NCBI RefSeq assembly: GCF_900289175.1
Contig: NZ_LT985747.1
Coordinates: 3,837,036 to 3,901,035 of the forward strand
DNA from: Paenibacillus faecalis
GTDB lineage: Bacteria > Bacillota > Bacilli > Paenibacillales > Paenibacillaceae
Reading direction: 5' to 3'
DNA length: 64,000 nt
A program made the translations under genes and the position numbers. The notes beneath the pieces were generated by a model that saw nothing but the letters and a program-made list of their open reading frames with translations, did not search any database and was not told the origin of the DNA. Position 1 is the first letter of the stretch; every line of letters starts with the position of its first letter. Shown in pieces: positions 51,045 to 59,634 of the stretch.

Positions 51045-51059
51045 AATAAAGCACATACT

Positions 51060-51089
51060 AATCCGGCGAGGGATATCCTCTGCCGGTTT
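51060..51089 (+). terminator. Terminator of the MarR gene
   Basis: AATCCGGC-GAGG pairs with CCTC-TGCCGGTTT around ATAT, followed by TTTGTG. Confidence 0.75.
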
Positions 51090-51140
51090 GTGCTGTTCAA
51101 AAAACGGTTATTACTTGCTGGTAATGCAAATGATGTGAAT

Positions 51141-51184
51141 AAAGCCGATCCGTGACTCCTTATGGAATCATGGATCGGCTTTTC
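51141..51184 (-). terminator. Terminator of the MFS gene
   Basis: AAAGCCGATCC (51141-51151) and GGATCGGCTTTT (51172-51183), with TGA/TCA inside. Good T-runs on both strands. Confidence 0.85.
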
Positions 51185-51206
51185 GTTTATATAAACGTGG
51201 TCTAGA

Positions 51207-52733
51207 TCAAGAAGCGGTTGAAGTGCTCCATTCATCGCTGTTGTCTTTATCCTCAGGCTTAGGAGGTCTGTTATTGAAGCGGGCAACGATCATAAAACAA
51301 GCCAAGGCGATAACCGCCATTAGAATAAACAGCGAGTTCAAGCTGCCCTCCAATACTTCCTTCAGCAGCCCTCCCGTTTCTGCCGGCAAACTCATTTCGC
51401 CATGTGGTGAAAGGAGCTTGTTAATATCTTCGCTGCTGATTGCTCCACCGGATGGCTCTTCGGCAATCCGCCTTGCGATGCTGCTGTTCAGCCATGTTCC
51501 AAACACAGCTACCCCCACCGTCTGTCCCAAAGTCCGAATAAAAGTGTTAAGCGCCGTAGAGGCTCCTCTTAGTTCATAGCTAACGGAGGATTGAGCAATA
51601 ATTGCAAATAGCGTAGAAATATATCCAAAGCCGATGCCATAGATAAATGTACATATTAACATAAATGCCCACGGCGTTCCTTCATGAATAAAGACGAATC
51701 CGATTGCACCGATGACCAGACCGATCACGCCGATAAGCGCTGTTTTACGAGAGCCGGTCTTGATGATAAGCCTTCCGCTCGCTACAGATCCAAACAACCA
51801 GCCGAAAGACATCGGGGCAAGCGTTAATCCCGACATCGTTGCATTACCGCCTTTAACACCTTGAATCCAAAGCGGCAAATAGGTGCTCAAACCGATCAGC
51901 AACGCGCTGACAAGCAAATTGGCGAGCGTGGATACCGAAATATCGCGGATTCGGAACAATTTCAGGGGCACCATCGGTTCTTTCGCCCGCGCTTCCACAA
52001 ACAAAAAGGCGATTAGCAGTACAATCGATGCGATGATGATGCTTATCATCATTGGCGAGGACCATGGATAAGCCTGTCCCCCGGCTGCGAGAGCAAAGAG
52101 CAGCAATGTCATGCCGACAGTAAACAATCCGGCTCCCGCAAAGTCGATCGAAACGGATCGTTTTACTTTTTTTTCTTCCAAATAACGATAGATAAGCCAG
52201 ATCGAAATGAGCCCGAACGGCACATTAAAACCGAATATCCAGCGCCAGGATAAATAGTCTACAAAATATCCTCCAAGCAGCGGACCGACCAAAGAAGATA
52301 TCCCCCAAACGGAACTGAGAAGACCTTGAATCTTTCCGCGTTCCTCCAGCTTGTATATGTCTCCGATAATGGTGAAGGTGACGGGAATGACTGCACCTGC
52401 GCCGATTCCTTGAATCGCACGAAAAACAATCAATTGAGTCATGCTTTGCGAAAAGCCGCACAACAAGGAGCCGAGCAAAAACACGACAGAACCGTACAAA
52501 AACACAGGCTTCCGGCCGTATAAATCGCTGATTTTCCCGAAGATTGGAGTGGTCACAGCCATTGTCAGCAGATAGGAGGTGAAAATCCAGCTCATCAAGC
52601 TGACACTTCCGAAACTGCTCACAATGGCAGGCCCTGCCGGTCCTACAACCGTCCCTTCAATAGCAGCAAGAAACGTTGACAGCAATATGCCTGCCAGAAT
52701 AAAGCTGCGTTTTGACTGATTTAAAGTATTCAC
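51207..52733 (-). CDS. MFS drug exporter of the EmrB/QacA (DHA2) type
   Basis: 508 aa from the GTG at 52733 (GGGGA upstream). Fourteen membrane segments can be drawn. Motif A is [16 protein letters not shown], and [22 protein letters not shown] and [30 protein letters not shown] (in parts) are the hallmarks of the DHA2 proton-drug antiporters. The first segment carries an acidic [16 protein letters not shown]. Export of dyes, quaternary ammonium compounds or lipids is usual; no substrate can be assigned. The MarR gene next to it is a likely regulator. Confidence 0.92.
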   Translation of the reverse strand: MNTLNQSKRSFILAGILLSTFLAAIEGTVVGPAGPAIVSSFGSVSLMSWIFTSYLLTMAVTTPIFGKISDLYGRKPVFLYGSVVFLLGSLLCGFSQSMTQLIVFRAIQGIGAGAVIPVTFTIIGDIYKLEERGKIQGLLSSVWGISSLVGPLLGGYFVDYLSWRWIFGFNVPFGLISIWLIYRYLEEKKVKRSVSIDFAGAGLFTVGMTLLLFALAAGGQAYPWSSPMMISIIIASIVLLIAFLFVEARAKEPMVPLKLFRIRDISVSTLANLLVSALLIGLSTYLPLWIQGVKGGNATMSGLTLAPMSFGWLFGSVASGRLIIKTGSRKTALIGVIGLVIGAIGFVFIHEGTPWAFMLICTFIYGIGFGYISTLFAIIAQSSVSYELRGASTALNTFIRTLGQTVGVAVFGTWLNSSIARRIAEEPSGGAISSEDINKLLSPHGEMSLPAETGGLLKEVLEGSLNSLFILMAVIALACFMIVARFNNRPPKPEDKDNSDEWSTSTAS

Positions 52734-52783
52734 GAATTGCAATTCCCCTTTACCAAGAAGAAAGTTCTTGTACAACATTTCTA

Positions 52784-54322
52784 TTATAGTAGTTCGGGGG
52801 AAAGAAGGACAGATAACATTTTTCCATCTTTCAATGTCAGCAGCGTATCTGCCTCTAGGTAAAACATTTCGGGATCATGTGTGATCATGAACATGGCTGC
52901 GCCTTGGTCACAGGCCGAACGGCATAATGCAATCAATTTGGAAATCCCGTTATAATCCATACCTGACGTCGGTTCGTCCATAATATACAGTTCCTTAGGC
53001 ACGATCAATTGACTGATCACACTTAGCAGCCTTTTCTCTCCTCCACTGAGCAGATAAGGTGACACATCGGTCTTATTATGAAGCCCAGCTGTTCGAAGCA
53101 GATGATCGGCACGCTGCTTTTCTTCTGCGGTCAGCTCCGGACGCCGGGAAGGAGGAAGCCCGCCATGCAAGCTGTACGTGAGCTCTTCCCATACGGTTGG
53201 AGCGGTAAAGGTATGTTCCGGTTGTTGAAACACATACCCGATTTTTTCAGCCATGCGGTAAACGGGAACGCCGGCTGTGTCCTTCCCTTGCCACCGTATA
53301 CGCCCTTGGGGAGTGGGCAAAAGCCCCATCAAAATTCGGCTTAATGTCGTTTTGCCCGATCCGTTCGCTCCGGTGAGCAGCGCCCATTCACCAGGGTGCA
53401 AGGTGAATTGCACGTCCTGCAGCGCCTGCCTGCCGCCGGGATAGGTGAAGTCAAGCGACTTCACCTCCAGCAGTGCGCTTGCCTGCCCCGGGGCGGCGCT
53501 ATACGGCGCTGCAAGCTGGCACTCGGCGGCGGCACGCTCTGCTGCCGCCGCCCGGGGGGGCCCTGCCTCCGTGAAGCGAGGAGGCAGCAGCCCCAGCTCC
53601 GCCAGCTGTACACTGCAGCGGCGGAGCAGCGCCTCTGGCGGCCCGTCGAGCACGACGGTGCCGCCGTCCAGGACGATGACGCGCTGCGCTGCGCGCGCGA
53701 CATCGTCAAAGCGGCCGGACGCGGTGACCACCGTCCGGCCGTCCTCCTGCAGCGCCTTGGCCAGCTGCAGAAAAGACGCCTGCGCCGCCGCATCCAAGCT
53801 GGCGCAGGCATCGTCGAAGACGAAAAGCCGCGGCTGGAGAGCCAGCACGGCGGCTATGGCGGTGCGCTGTCGCTGCCCCCCGGACAGCGAGCGCACATGA
53901 TCCTGTCTGCGGTCTATCAAACCGACCGCAGACAGGGAATAAACGATCCGGCGCTCGATTTCTTCCGGATGCTCGCACATGTTCTCCGGGCCGAAAGCCA
54001 CTTCATCCTCGACGATCCCTTGCACAAGCTGGGCATTCGGGTCTTGAAACAGGATGCCTACGGCCCGGGCCACTTCAGCAAGGGCGGCTTCTGCCGGGTC
54101 CATCCCGTCCAGCAGCAATATCCCTTCCCTTACGCCGCCCCCGCTGCGTGGAAGAAAACCGCTCAAAAGCTGGCACAGCGTAGACTTCCCGCTGCCGCTC
54201 GCTCCGATTACAGCAATTCGCTGACCCGCTGGAATAGTAAGAGAGATGTTTTCTATCGCAGGCTGATTTTCCCCTTCATAGCTGTATGTAAGATTTTCGC
54301 AAGTTACACCCGCTCCGGACAT
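52784..54322 (-). CDS. ECF transporter ATP-binding protein with two ATPase domains (YkoD-like)
   Basis: 512 aa, two fused ABC ATPases. Domain 1 (1-235): [17 protein letters not shown], and Walker [14 protein letters not shown]. Domain 2 (about 290-505): [20 protein letters not shown] and [12 protein letters not shown]. In domain 1 the catalytic Glu after Walker B Asp is Asp, so that site may hydrolyse ATP slowly. The stretch 53460-53850 is visibly richer in G+C and encodes an Ala/Arg/Pro-rich linker. The ribosome binding site lies in the end of the S-component gene, 4 bases of spacing between the genes. It is the energising unit of a vitamin importer of the YkoEDC type, probably for hydroxymethylpyrimidine or thiamine precursors. 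Confidence 0.87.
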   Translation of the reverse strand: MSGAGVTCENLTYSYEGENQPAIENISLTIPAGQRIAVIGASGSGKSTLCQLLSGFLPRSGGGVREGILLLDGMDPAEAALAEVARAVGILFQDPNAQLVQGIVEDEVAFGPENMCEHPEEIERRIVYSLSAVGLIDRRQDHVRSLSGGQRQRTAIAAVLALQPRLFVFDDACASLDAAAQASFLQLAKALQEDGRTVVTASGRFDDVARAAQRVIVLDGGTVVLDGPPEALLRRCSVQLAELGLLPPRFTEAGPPRAAAAERAAAECQLAAPYSAAPGQASALLEVKSLDFTYPGGRQALQDVQFTLHPGEWALLTGANGSGKTTLSRILMGLLPTPQGRIRWQGKDTAGVPVYRMAEKIGYVFQQPEHTFTAPTVWEELTYSLHGGLPPSRRPELTAEEKQRADHLLRTAGLHNKTDVSPYLLSGGEKRLLSVISQLIVPKELYIMDEPTSGMDYNGISKLIALCRSACDQGAAMFMITHDPEMFYLEADTLLTLKDGKMLSVLLSPELL

Positions 54323-54326
54323 TCGC

Positions 54327-54905
54327 TTAATCCTCCGTGCCCAGAGCGAACCGGCGCAGAAGCCCTGTACGTTTTAATGCATCTCCCAAAATTTTAACGA
54401 GAAGACCGCACAGGAACACACCGCTTAAGATACGGACAAACAGCGCTATCATAAGCACACTGGTTGGCCAAGCGGTATATCCAAACATGTTGGCGGCAAA
54501 TAAAAACCAGAGCGGCACCAGAGCGCCGCCAGCAAACATCATCACCCCTGTTCCCCAGCGCTTATAGCGAAGGAATGCAAACAAAGCCTCGGCCACGACC
54601 ATATAACAGGCAGCTGCAACAAAAGCGGACGCAATCCCGTATACCGGACCGGTCAGCGCCTGAATCGTTCCACCAATGCCGTAGGTAATCGCTGCGGTAC
54701 CAGGTTTACGAATAATGTAGTAAGCAAGCAAGCCGTAAACGATGTACAAGCCCGTTGTCATTGAGGTTGCTATTGGACCACCCAAGCTCGTAAGAAGTTT
54801 GTTCACAGGACCAAGATAAACAGTGAGCACGGCATTAACGGCAGCAAGCATAGCCATCAGCACAATGTCCAGAGTTGTAAATCGATTGCGGGATGAAGTT
54901 TTCAT
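54327..54905 (-). CDS. ECF transporter S component (YkoE-like)
   Basis: 192 aa from the ATG at 54905 (GAGAGGG upstream). Six membrane segments. RNRFTTLDIVLMAMLAAVNAVLT is the opening helix of YkoE proteins; GPIATSMTTGLYIVYGLLAYYIIRKPG and GIGGTIQALTGPVYG follow. It is the substrate-specificity unit. In Bacillus the homologue is tied to thiamine-pyrimidine uptake. Here there is no sign of a thiamine riboswitch in front of the operon. Confidence 0.82.
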   Translation of the reverse strand: MKTSSRNRFTTLDIVLMAMLAAVNAVLTVYLGPVNKLLTSLGGPIATSMTTGLYIVYGLLAYYIIRKPGTAAITYGIGGTIQALTGPVYGIASAFVAAACYMVVAEALFAFLRYKRWGTGVMMFAGGALVPLWFLFAANMFGYTAWPTSVLMIALFVRILSGVFLCGLLVKILGDALKRTGLLRRFALGTED

Positions 54906-55037
54906 GAGAACCCTCTCTTTCATAAACCGATAAATAATTTTCAATACCCATCTATAATGCTGAACAAGCTCTGGTCATTATTTTGCCTTTTTACCCGCCA
55001 TTCGTCAACCTGTTTTTCAGAATATAAGGTTAACAAT

Positions 55038-55796
55038 TCAGGCAGACCACCACGTCCATACCGTGAATAGAGCGGCAATAACAGCTATTAAAGGTCCCCA
55101 GACAGGGATACGAATCGTTTTGCGAAACGTACGTTTCGAATAAGCTCCAAAGCCTTTCGATTCCATCGCTCCGGCCGTCTGCTGAACACGCCGCAAACTG
55201 TTTAACAGCACGGCAGCGACAAATTTCCCCCACCATGATAGCTTCGGCACGATCCCTTTCGGCACACGATGTCCTCGAACCTGTTGAGCCGCACGAATGC
55301 TCGTTCCCTCCTCCTCAAGAATGGGAAGAAACGTCAGCGCAGCTGAAATCCCAAAGGCAAAACGATAAGGGATATGAAGTCTTCGAACCAATTCAGCAAC
55401 CAACTCCTGCGGATCAGTGCTTACGATATAAGCCATTGAGGACACAAATAATGTGATCATCCTCAAACTCATTTCCCCTGCCTGGTTTACGGATTGAGCC
55501 GTCAATTTTAAAGGTCCCCATTGAAACCACACTATCTCTCCAGGCACAGTGAAAGCTGTTAATATAAAATAGGGGATAGCCACGACGGCAATGAGCTTGA
55601 CTCCCCTCATCAGATGACGAAAAGATATTCCTCCAGCCCATCTCGCTGTCAAAACACACCCTATCAATAAAATCGCTTGTAATAAGGCTCCCTCCCACAG
55701 CATCGCTACTACAGCGACACACATTAGAACAGCCAGTTTACTTAAAGGGTCCCAGCGATGTAAAATCGAGTTTCCCTGCACATATTGAATCAGCAT
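55038..55796 (-). CDS. ECF transporter transmembrane component (EcfT, YkoC-like)
   Basis: 252 aa with five or six membrane segments. The first cytosolic element is MLIQYVQGNSILHRWDPLSKL; the two Ala-Arg-Gly coupling motifs appear as RAAQQVRGHRV (about 170-180) and SLRRVQQTAGAMESKGFG (about 205). These contact the ATPase. First gene of the T-S-A operon, with a 132-base gap before the S component. AAAGGAG lies upstream of the ATG. Confidence 0.87.
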   Translation of the reverse strand: MLIQYVQGNSILHRWDPLSKLAVLMCVAVVAMLWEGALLQAILLIGCVLTARWAGGISFRHLMRGVKLIAVVAIPYFILTAFTVPGEIVWFQWGPLKLTAQSVNQAGEMSLRMITLFVSSMAYIVSTDPQELVAELVRRLHIPYRFAFGISAALTFLPILEEEGTSIRAAQQVRGHRVPKGIVPKLSWWGKFVAAVLLNSLRRVQQTAGAMESKGFGAYSKRTFRKTIRIPVWGPLIAVIAALFTVWTWWSA

Positions 55797-55878
55797 TTCC
55801 TATCTCCTTTCCTTTCTTTGCAATCACACCGCTTGCCTGCTTGCTGGTTCGATCAGATCCTGAAATGTTTAAAAAAAG

Positions 55879-55909
55879 TTGACTTGTCCTCCGTGTTTTC
55901 GGTGATACT
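55879..55909 (+). promoter_or_regulatory. Possible promoter of hydrolase 2
   Basis: TTGACT (55879-55884) and GATACT (55904-55909) with a 19-base spacer, longer than ideal. Low confidence. Confidence 0.35.
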
Positions 55910-56014
55910 ATGGTCTATATAGGAATGAAATCTTCTCACATTTTTCGATCACATTTTGATCATATTAAAGGAAATACCATGCTTTTGGAATTTGCATGAT
56001 TCTTTGGTTCAGTC

Positions 56015-56084
56015 ACCGGGGCAGATGCTTCTATATTGAGTCAAACGGCATATTCTCGTCAATATCAGATTCCTCCACCCCGGT
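56015..56084 (+). promoter_or_regulatory. Structured 5' leader before hydrolase 2
   Basis: Two nested stems: ACCGGGG (56015-56021) with CCCCGGT (56078-56084), and inside it ATATTGA (56033-56039) with TCAATAT (56059-56065). The structure ends 16 bases before the ribosome binding site. Not a terminator (no T-run), so a leader element or riboregulator is possible. Confidence 0.5.
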
Positions 56085-56117
56085 TCAATTCAACGGAAAA
56101 AAGGAGGATTGTTCTTG

Positions 56118-57098
56118 ATGTACATCACGATCCTAATATTGTTGTTTTTGGCGATTCTCGCGGTCGGCATTACGCATTTTGGATTTCTGCAGATCACTCA
56201 AATGAAAGTCAAGAATGACCTCAGCCTGTTCGCCATATTGGAAAGTCTCGGTCTGTACAGTCGCGATCGCTACGAAGCTTTGGTCAAAAAGGAAGTAATA
56301 CTTTCAAGTATCGACGGACTGAAACTGAGCGGCGCTGCCATTGAGCTTTACCCGAACTCCAAACGTTGGATCATTATTGTACATGGCTACACTGGCTCCC
56401 GCGCCGTATCTACCCAATTTATCGATATGTTTACCGATGAAGGGTTCAATGTACTTCTTATCGATCAGCGCCGTCATGGACGCAGCGAGGGGCGCTATAC
56501 CACTTATGGTTATTATGAAAAATATGATATTCAGACCTGGGTAAACTGGCTGATCGAACAGCATGGCCCCGGTACCGAAATCGGCCTTCACGGTCAATCC
56601 TTGGGTGGTGGAACGGTTCTCGAGTATCTGTCAATTGCCGCGCCTCAGGTTAAACTTGTTATTGCAGATTGCCCTTATTCAGATCTGTCGGACCTGATGA
56701 AGCATCAGATTACAACACTTAACAAACTTCCCACCATACCTTTTTTTCGCTGGGTAAATAACCGGATTCGCAAAAAAGCCGGATTCAGTTTTGAACAGGT
56801 TAGCCCGATCCGCTCCGTTCGTGAAAGTGATCTTCCGGTCATGTTCATCCATGGAGACAATGATACGTATGTACCGACTCGAATGAGCCAGGAGATGTAT
56901 GAGGTCAAGCCCGGTCCCAAAAAGCTGGTGCTCATTGAAGGCGCTATTCATGCGAACGCTTATCATATCAATCCTCATCAATATCGCAAGGAAGTACGTG
57001 CTTTTCTCCATGAACATATGGGAAAGCCTCAAGAAGATACAGCCGCTGAGCCATCTCCTTCTGACTTTTTTAAAGAGAAAACACTGGAATCTGTATAA
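56118..57098 (+). CDS. Membrane-anchored alpha/beta hydrolase (second copy)
   Basis: 326 aa from the ATG at 56118; a TTG at 56115 is an alternative, both downstream of AAGGAGG. A hydrophobic anchor fills residues 2-26. The fold shows IIIVHGYTGSRA, LIDQRRHGRSEGRYTTYG, GLHGQSLGGGTVLEY (Ser161 nucleophile), MFIHGDNDTYVPT (acid) and IEGAIHANAYH (His). This is the YqkD-type hydrolase of Bacillales. Same design as the protein at 2221 but with a more complete RRHGRSEG motif. A strong terminator follows. Confidence 0.87.
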   Translation: MYITILILLFLAILAVGITHFGFLQITQMKVKNDLSLFAILESLGLYSRDRYEALVKKEVILSSIDGLKLSGAAIELYPNSKRWIIIVHGYTGSRAVSTQFIDMFTDEGFNVLLIDQRRHGRSEGRYTTYGYYEKYDIQTWVNWLIEQHGPGTEIGLHGQSLGGGTVLEYLSIAAPQVKLVIADCPYSDLSDLMKHQITTLNKLPTIPFFRWVNNRIRKKAGFSFEQVSPIRSVRESDLPVMFIHGDNDTYVPTRMSQEMYEVKPGPKKLVLIEGAIHANAYHINPHQYRKEVRAFLHEHMGKPQEDTAAEPSPSDFFKEKTLESV

Positions 57099-57149
57099 AA
57101 ATAGCCCCCGAAGAGGCATGTTAAAGCTCTCTTTCGGAGGCTATTTTTT
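57097..57149 (+). terminator. Terminator of hydrolase 2
   Basis: AATAGCC...GGCTATT outer stem with CCGAAGAG/CTCTTTCGG inside, then TTTTTTA. Confidence 0.85.
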
Positions 57150-57175
57150 ACTGCGGACTTAGTCCGTCGGCTATT

Positions 57176-57472
57176 TTACCCTGTTTTCTTTCGCTTTACC
57201 GGCTTAAGCACTTCGCTGGTTAACTCTTTCAGCTTTCTTTGAATTTCCTTAAATTCTTCGATTCCAGCGCCTGTAATACTGTATCCATCCCCATGAGAGG
57301 TTAAAAAATTTTCTTCTGTCAGCCGCTCCAGCTCCTGTTTTACCTCCCGATCGCCGACCTTGTACCCGAGCCGCTCCAATTCAGGCTGCATATCACTGAC
57401 TATGAGGTCACGCTGATGGGCTTGATAAAGCATATGGATGCCGATAAACAAATTCTGTACATCTGCTCGCAT
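57176..57472 (-). CDS. Small winged-helix-like protein, 98 aa
   Basis: Starts at the ATG at 57472 with GGAGGG upstream; a longer frame to 57682 has no such site. The protein reads as helices with a beta wing: LFIGIHMLYQAHQRDLIVSDMQPELERLG, VKQELERLTEENFLTSHGDGYSITGAGIEEF (in parts), and a basic tail VKRKKTG. The pattern resembles PadR/YjcQ-type DNA-binding proteins, but the match is by shape only. Convergent with hydrolase 2, sharing the terminator region. Confidence 0.65.
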   Translation of the reverse strand: MRADVQNLFIGIHMLYQAHQRDLIVSDMQPELERLGYKVGDREVKQELERLTEENFLTSHGDGYSITGAGIEEFKEIQRKLKELTSEVLKPVKRKKTG

Positions 57473-57701
57473 TCGTTCTCTCCCTCCACTCTTCAGGCTA
57501 ACGAATTTGGATTCACCACTTATTACCCCGCCAGGTAGCTCAGGAATCAGCCGATTAGGACAAGCAATACTTAGGCACTTCTGTCTGTAATGTCTCATAA
57601 ATTTCATTTGAAATCGTTTCTGAAGCAGCGGTGATTTCTGCTGATCCACGAAAAAAAGCCGACAAAAAGCCGGCCCTTTCAACTAATAATTTTTATTGAA
57701 T

Positions 57702-57974
57702 TTATTTTGAAGTTGACTTTTTCATTTCAATATAAGTTCGCAGCGCGACTCCCAAATTGATGACTAATGGAAAAAGTATAGTCGTAGAACCATAATAAGC
57801 ATAAATAAGGACTAGAGACAAAGAAACTAATAATGTTACGACTAGTAACAATTTTGTGTCGTCAAAAGTACCTTTAAACATTTTCTTTGATAATATTTTG
57901 ATCCCAAACATACCTAGAACAGTGTAAATCAAAATCAACAGAGTTATTAAACTAAACGCTAAGAATAAATACAT
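57702..57974 (-). CDS. Small membrane protein, possible immunity partner
   Basis: 90 aa from the ATG at 57974 with TAGGAGGAATA upstream. Three hydrophobic stretches (MYLFLAFSLITLLILIYTVL, LLLVVTLLVSLSLVLIYAYY and TILFPLVINLGVAL, each in parts) and a basic C-terminus (EMKKSTSK). No family recognised. It starts 17 bases after the stop of the secreted protein gene on the same strand, so the two are cotranscribed. Both are clearly more AT-rich than their neighbours. The arrangement resembles a toxin or bacteriocin with its immunity protein, but that is inference. Confidence 0.6.
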   Translation of the reverse strand: MYLFLAFSLITLLILIYTVLGMFGIKILSKKMFKGTFDDTKLLLVVTLLVSLSLVLIYAYYGSTTILFPLVINLGVALRTYIEMKKSTSK

Positions 57975-57991
57975 TATTCCTCCTAACCAAG

Positions 57992-58642
57992 TCAACCTTT
58001 ATTTGAAGTGATGTTGTAGTAAAGGGCATAATGGAAATTAATGGTAACTCCATACCCAACGTTATTGTAGCTTATGCTATTACCAATAGATACGTACCAC
58101 AAATTTAGTATATAACTAATAGCTTGAGCAAGTTTGGCTGGAGGAGCTGGAATCAAACCCAATACTGCAGTTAATGCAGCACCAGCTGATCCGCCATTTG
58201 TAAAAGCATAAGCTAAATCTTTGGATTCTTGATCTGTTAAAGTAAGAGCATATCCCCAAGGGTAAAAATTCCCAAAAGCCATCGTAGAAAATTCCGGAGA
58301 TTGGGGAGGAGTATAGTTTACAGGCACCACACTACCATTTTCAATCTTGAAGGCTCCTGTTTTCAAATTATCATTTATGACATCTACGCCTCTTTGGTAA
58401 ACTTCATACACTTCATCTGAAATAACAGATTTGCTTTCTGGATTGATATAATACAAATTATCATCGCCAACAATAATATATTCTCCCATCACATCAATAT
58501 TCTCAAAAACTTTTGATGTCAAGGTCGATGATTCCTGAGAAACTGAAACTTGTGGTGCTGAGTCGGCAAAAATAGATGTTGGTGCCATAGCCGACCCAAG
58601 CATACTTAGTGACAATGCACTTGCCAGTAATGTCCTCTTCAT
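57992..58642 (-). CDS. Secreted protein of unknown function, 216 aa
   Basis: Starts at the ATG at 58642 with TAGGAGGG upstream. Residues 1-26 are a classic signal peptide (MKRTLLASALSLSMLGSAMA then APTSIFADSA). The mature protein is Ser/Val/Tyr-rich; a hydrophobic segment with SAGAALTAVLGLIPAPP and LAQAISYILNLWYVSIG (about 155-190) is followed by an aromatic tail (VGYGVTINFHYALYYNI). No enzymatic motif is seen. The hydrophobic C-terminal half would suit membrane insertion, as in antimicrobial proteins. Three inverted repeats lie in the AT-rich promoter region. Confidence 0.65.
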   Translation of the reverse strand: MKRTLLASALSLSMLGSAMAPTSIFADSAPQVSVSQESSTLTSKVFENIDVMGEYIIVGDDNLYYINPESKSVISDEVYEVYQRGVDVINDNLKTGAFKIENGSVVPVNYTPPQSPEFSTMAFGNFYPWGYALTLTDQESKDLAYAFTNGGSAGAALTAVLGLIPAPPAKLAQAISYILNLWYVSIGNSISYNNVGYGVTINFHYALYYNITSNKG

Positions 58643-58677
58643 TTTTAAATCCCTCCTAAATATTTTACTTACATTAA

Positions 58678-58701
58678 TGTTATTTCTACAAAAAAATAAC
58701 A
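58678..58701. promoter_or_regulatory. Inverted repeat near the secreted-protein start
   Basis: TGTTATTT and AAATAACA arms (8 bp) with an 8-base centre, 36 bases upstream of the start codon. Possible repressor site. Confidence 0.4.
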
Positions 58702-58755
58702 TCACCTCTATTATTACTTTAAAATAACAAAAAATAGGACTATTTTCCTACAAAA

Positions 58756-58775
58756 AATCTTAATCGATTAAGATT
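58756..58775. promoter_or_regulatory. 20-bp perfect palindrome
   Basis: A perfect palindrome, core TAATCGATTA flanked by AATCT and AGATT, about 114 bases upstream of the secreted-protein gene. Its precision suggests a dimer binding site. Confidence 0.5.
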
Positions 58776-58990
58776 AAGAAATTCAATAATGGCAGCAAAT
58801 GAAGTAATAGTAAGACACCACGGTTGCGGGCCGTAGGCCCATAGTTCGCCCAGAATCAGGTAATCGCTACGTTACAGTTCTGACTAATATTTTACGGACC
58901 TACTATCTATGAAGTCGAGTTTAAAGAACTTTCATGAAAGAGTCCAACCGCCAAATCCTCAAATTCGGTTATTTGGAACGTGGCGACTGA

Positions 58991-59017
58991 TTGACAAATT
59001 CCCCGCCCGTATACTAT
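58991..59017 (+). promoter_or_regulatory. Possible ytsP promoter
   Basis: TTGACA (58991-58996) and TACTAT (59012-59017), only 15 bases apart. A consensus -35 but short spacing. Confidence 0.4.
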
Positions 59018-59063
59018 CTTAAGTAAATTAATAACAATCTAAAGCATAAGAGGTGGATCGCCC

Positions 59064-59543
59064 ATGTTTCAAAATATACCCTATGAAGGCACTCGCAGTG
59101 AACAATTCGCTCAAGTGCTCGATCAGTTAAAGGCACTTATTCATGATGAGCCGAATGCGATGGCTAATCTGGCCAACGCCTCCGCTCTTCTCAATCATTT
59201 TCTGCAAGAGATCAACTGGGTCGGCTTCTACCTCTATGACGGTAAAGAGCTGGTGCTCGGACCTTTTCAAGGCCTTCCTGCCTGTATTCGTATCCCGATG
59301 GGCCGGGGCGTGTGCGGAACGGCTGCAGCCGAGCTAAGCACGCTCGTAGTTGAAGATGTACATGCCTTTCCTGGCCACATCGCCTGTGACGCCGCATCCA
59401 ATAGTGAAATTGTTATTCCGCTTCTAAAGGATGGGCAGCTGTACGGGGTGCTGGATATCGACAGTCCTATCAAAAACCGCTTCGATCAAGAAGATCGGGA
59501 GTTTCTGGAGCGCTTTGTTCAAATTTTGGAAGGACAACTATAA
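59064..59543 (+). CDS. ytsP: GAF-domain free methionine-(R)-sulfoxide reductase
   Basis: 159 aa, one GAF domain. The three cysteines of fRMsr enzymes are present with the correct spacing: Cys74 (LPACIRIPMG), Cys84 (GRGVCGTA) and Cys108 (HIACDA). NWVGFYLYDGKELVLGPFQG and SEIVIPLLKDGQLYGVLDIDSP complete the signature. It reduces free methionine-R-sulfoxide, an antioxidant task that fits with the SOD genes and BrxB in the window. Ribosome binding site AGAGGTG upstream of the ATG. Confidence 0.92.
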   Translation: MFQNIPYEGTRSEQFAQVLDQLKALIHDEPNAMANLANASALLNHFLQEINWVGFYLYDGKELVLGPFQGLPACIRIPMGRGVCGTAAAELSTLVVEDVHAFPGHIACDAASNSEIVIPLLKDGQLYGVLDIDSPIKNRFDQEDREFLERFVQILEGQL

Positions 59544-59634
59544 TTTTTTATCGATTTCATTTGAATAATTTGTGTATTCCTTCGCACACTAAATGAGGGC
59601 TGAAACCCACTAACTAAAGGAGGACTACACAAAC

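Larger units (their letters stand above)
55797..56117. other. Divergent spacer between ecfT and hydrolase 2
   Basis: 321 bases with no gene. A possible plus-strand promoter (55879-55909) and a structured leader (56015-56084) belong to the hydrolase at 56118. I looked for a thiamine riboswitch on the minus strand and saw none. Confidence 0.55.
58643..59063. other. Spacer with inverted repeats between the secreted-protein gene and ytsP
   Basis: 421 bases. The left part is very AT-rich with inverted repeats at 58678-58701, 58734-58750 and 58756-58775. The right part has a possible ytsP promoter. The middle (about 58800-58900) has a GC-richer stretch with GGGCC-GTA-GGCCC-like symmetry that I cannot identify. 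Confidence 0.5.

Noticed and set aside
53396..54397. A 333-codon open frame on the plus strand opposite the ECF ATPase gene
   Set aside because: It lies wholly antisense to a gene with two intact ABC domains, has no ribosome binding site, and its Arg/Gln/Ala-rich product is what the GC-rich third-position bias of the real gene would yield.
55797..55960. Thiamine pyrophosphate riboswitch before the YkoC-like gene
   Set aside because: No CTGAGA-type or ACCTG-type core was found on the minus strand; the spacer also has too little room between promoter and start.
58800..58920. Insertion-sequence end near the GGGCC/GGCCC symmetry
   Set aside because: No transposase remnant and no matching second end could be found; too short to call.
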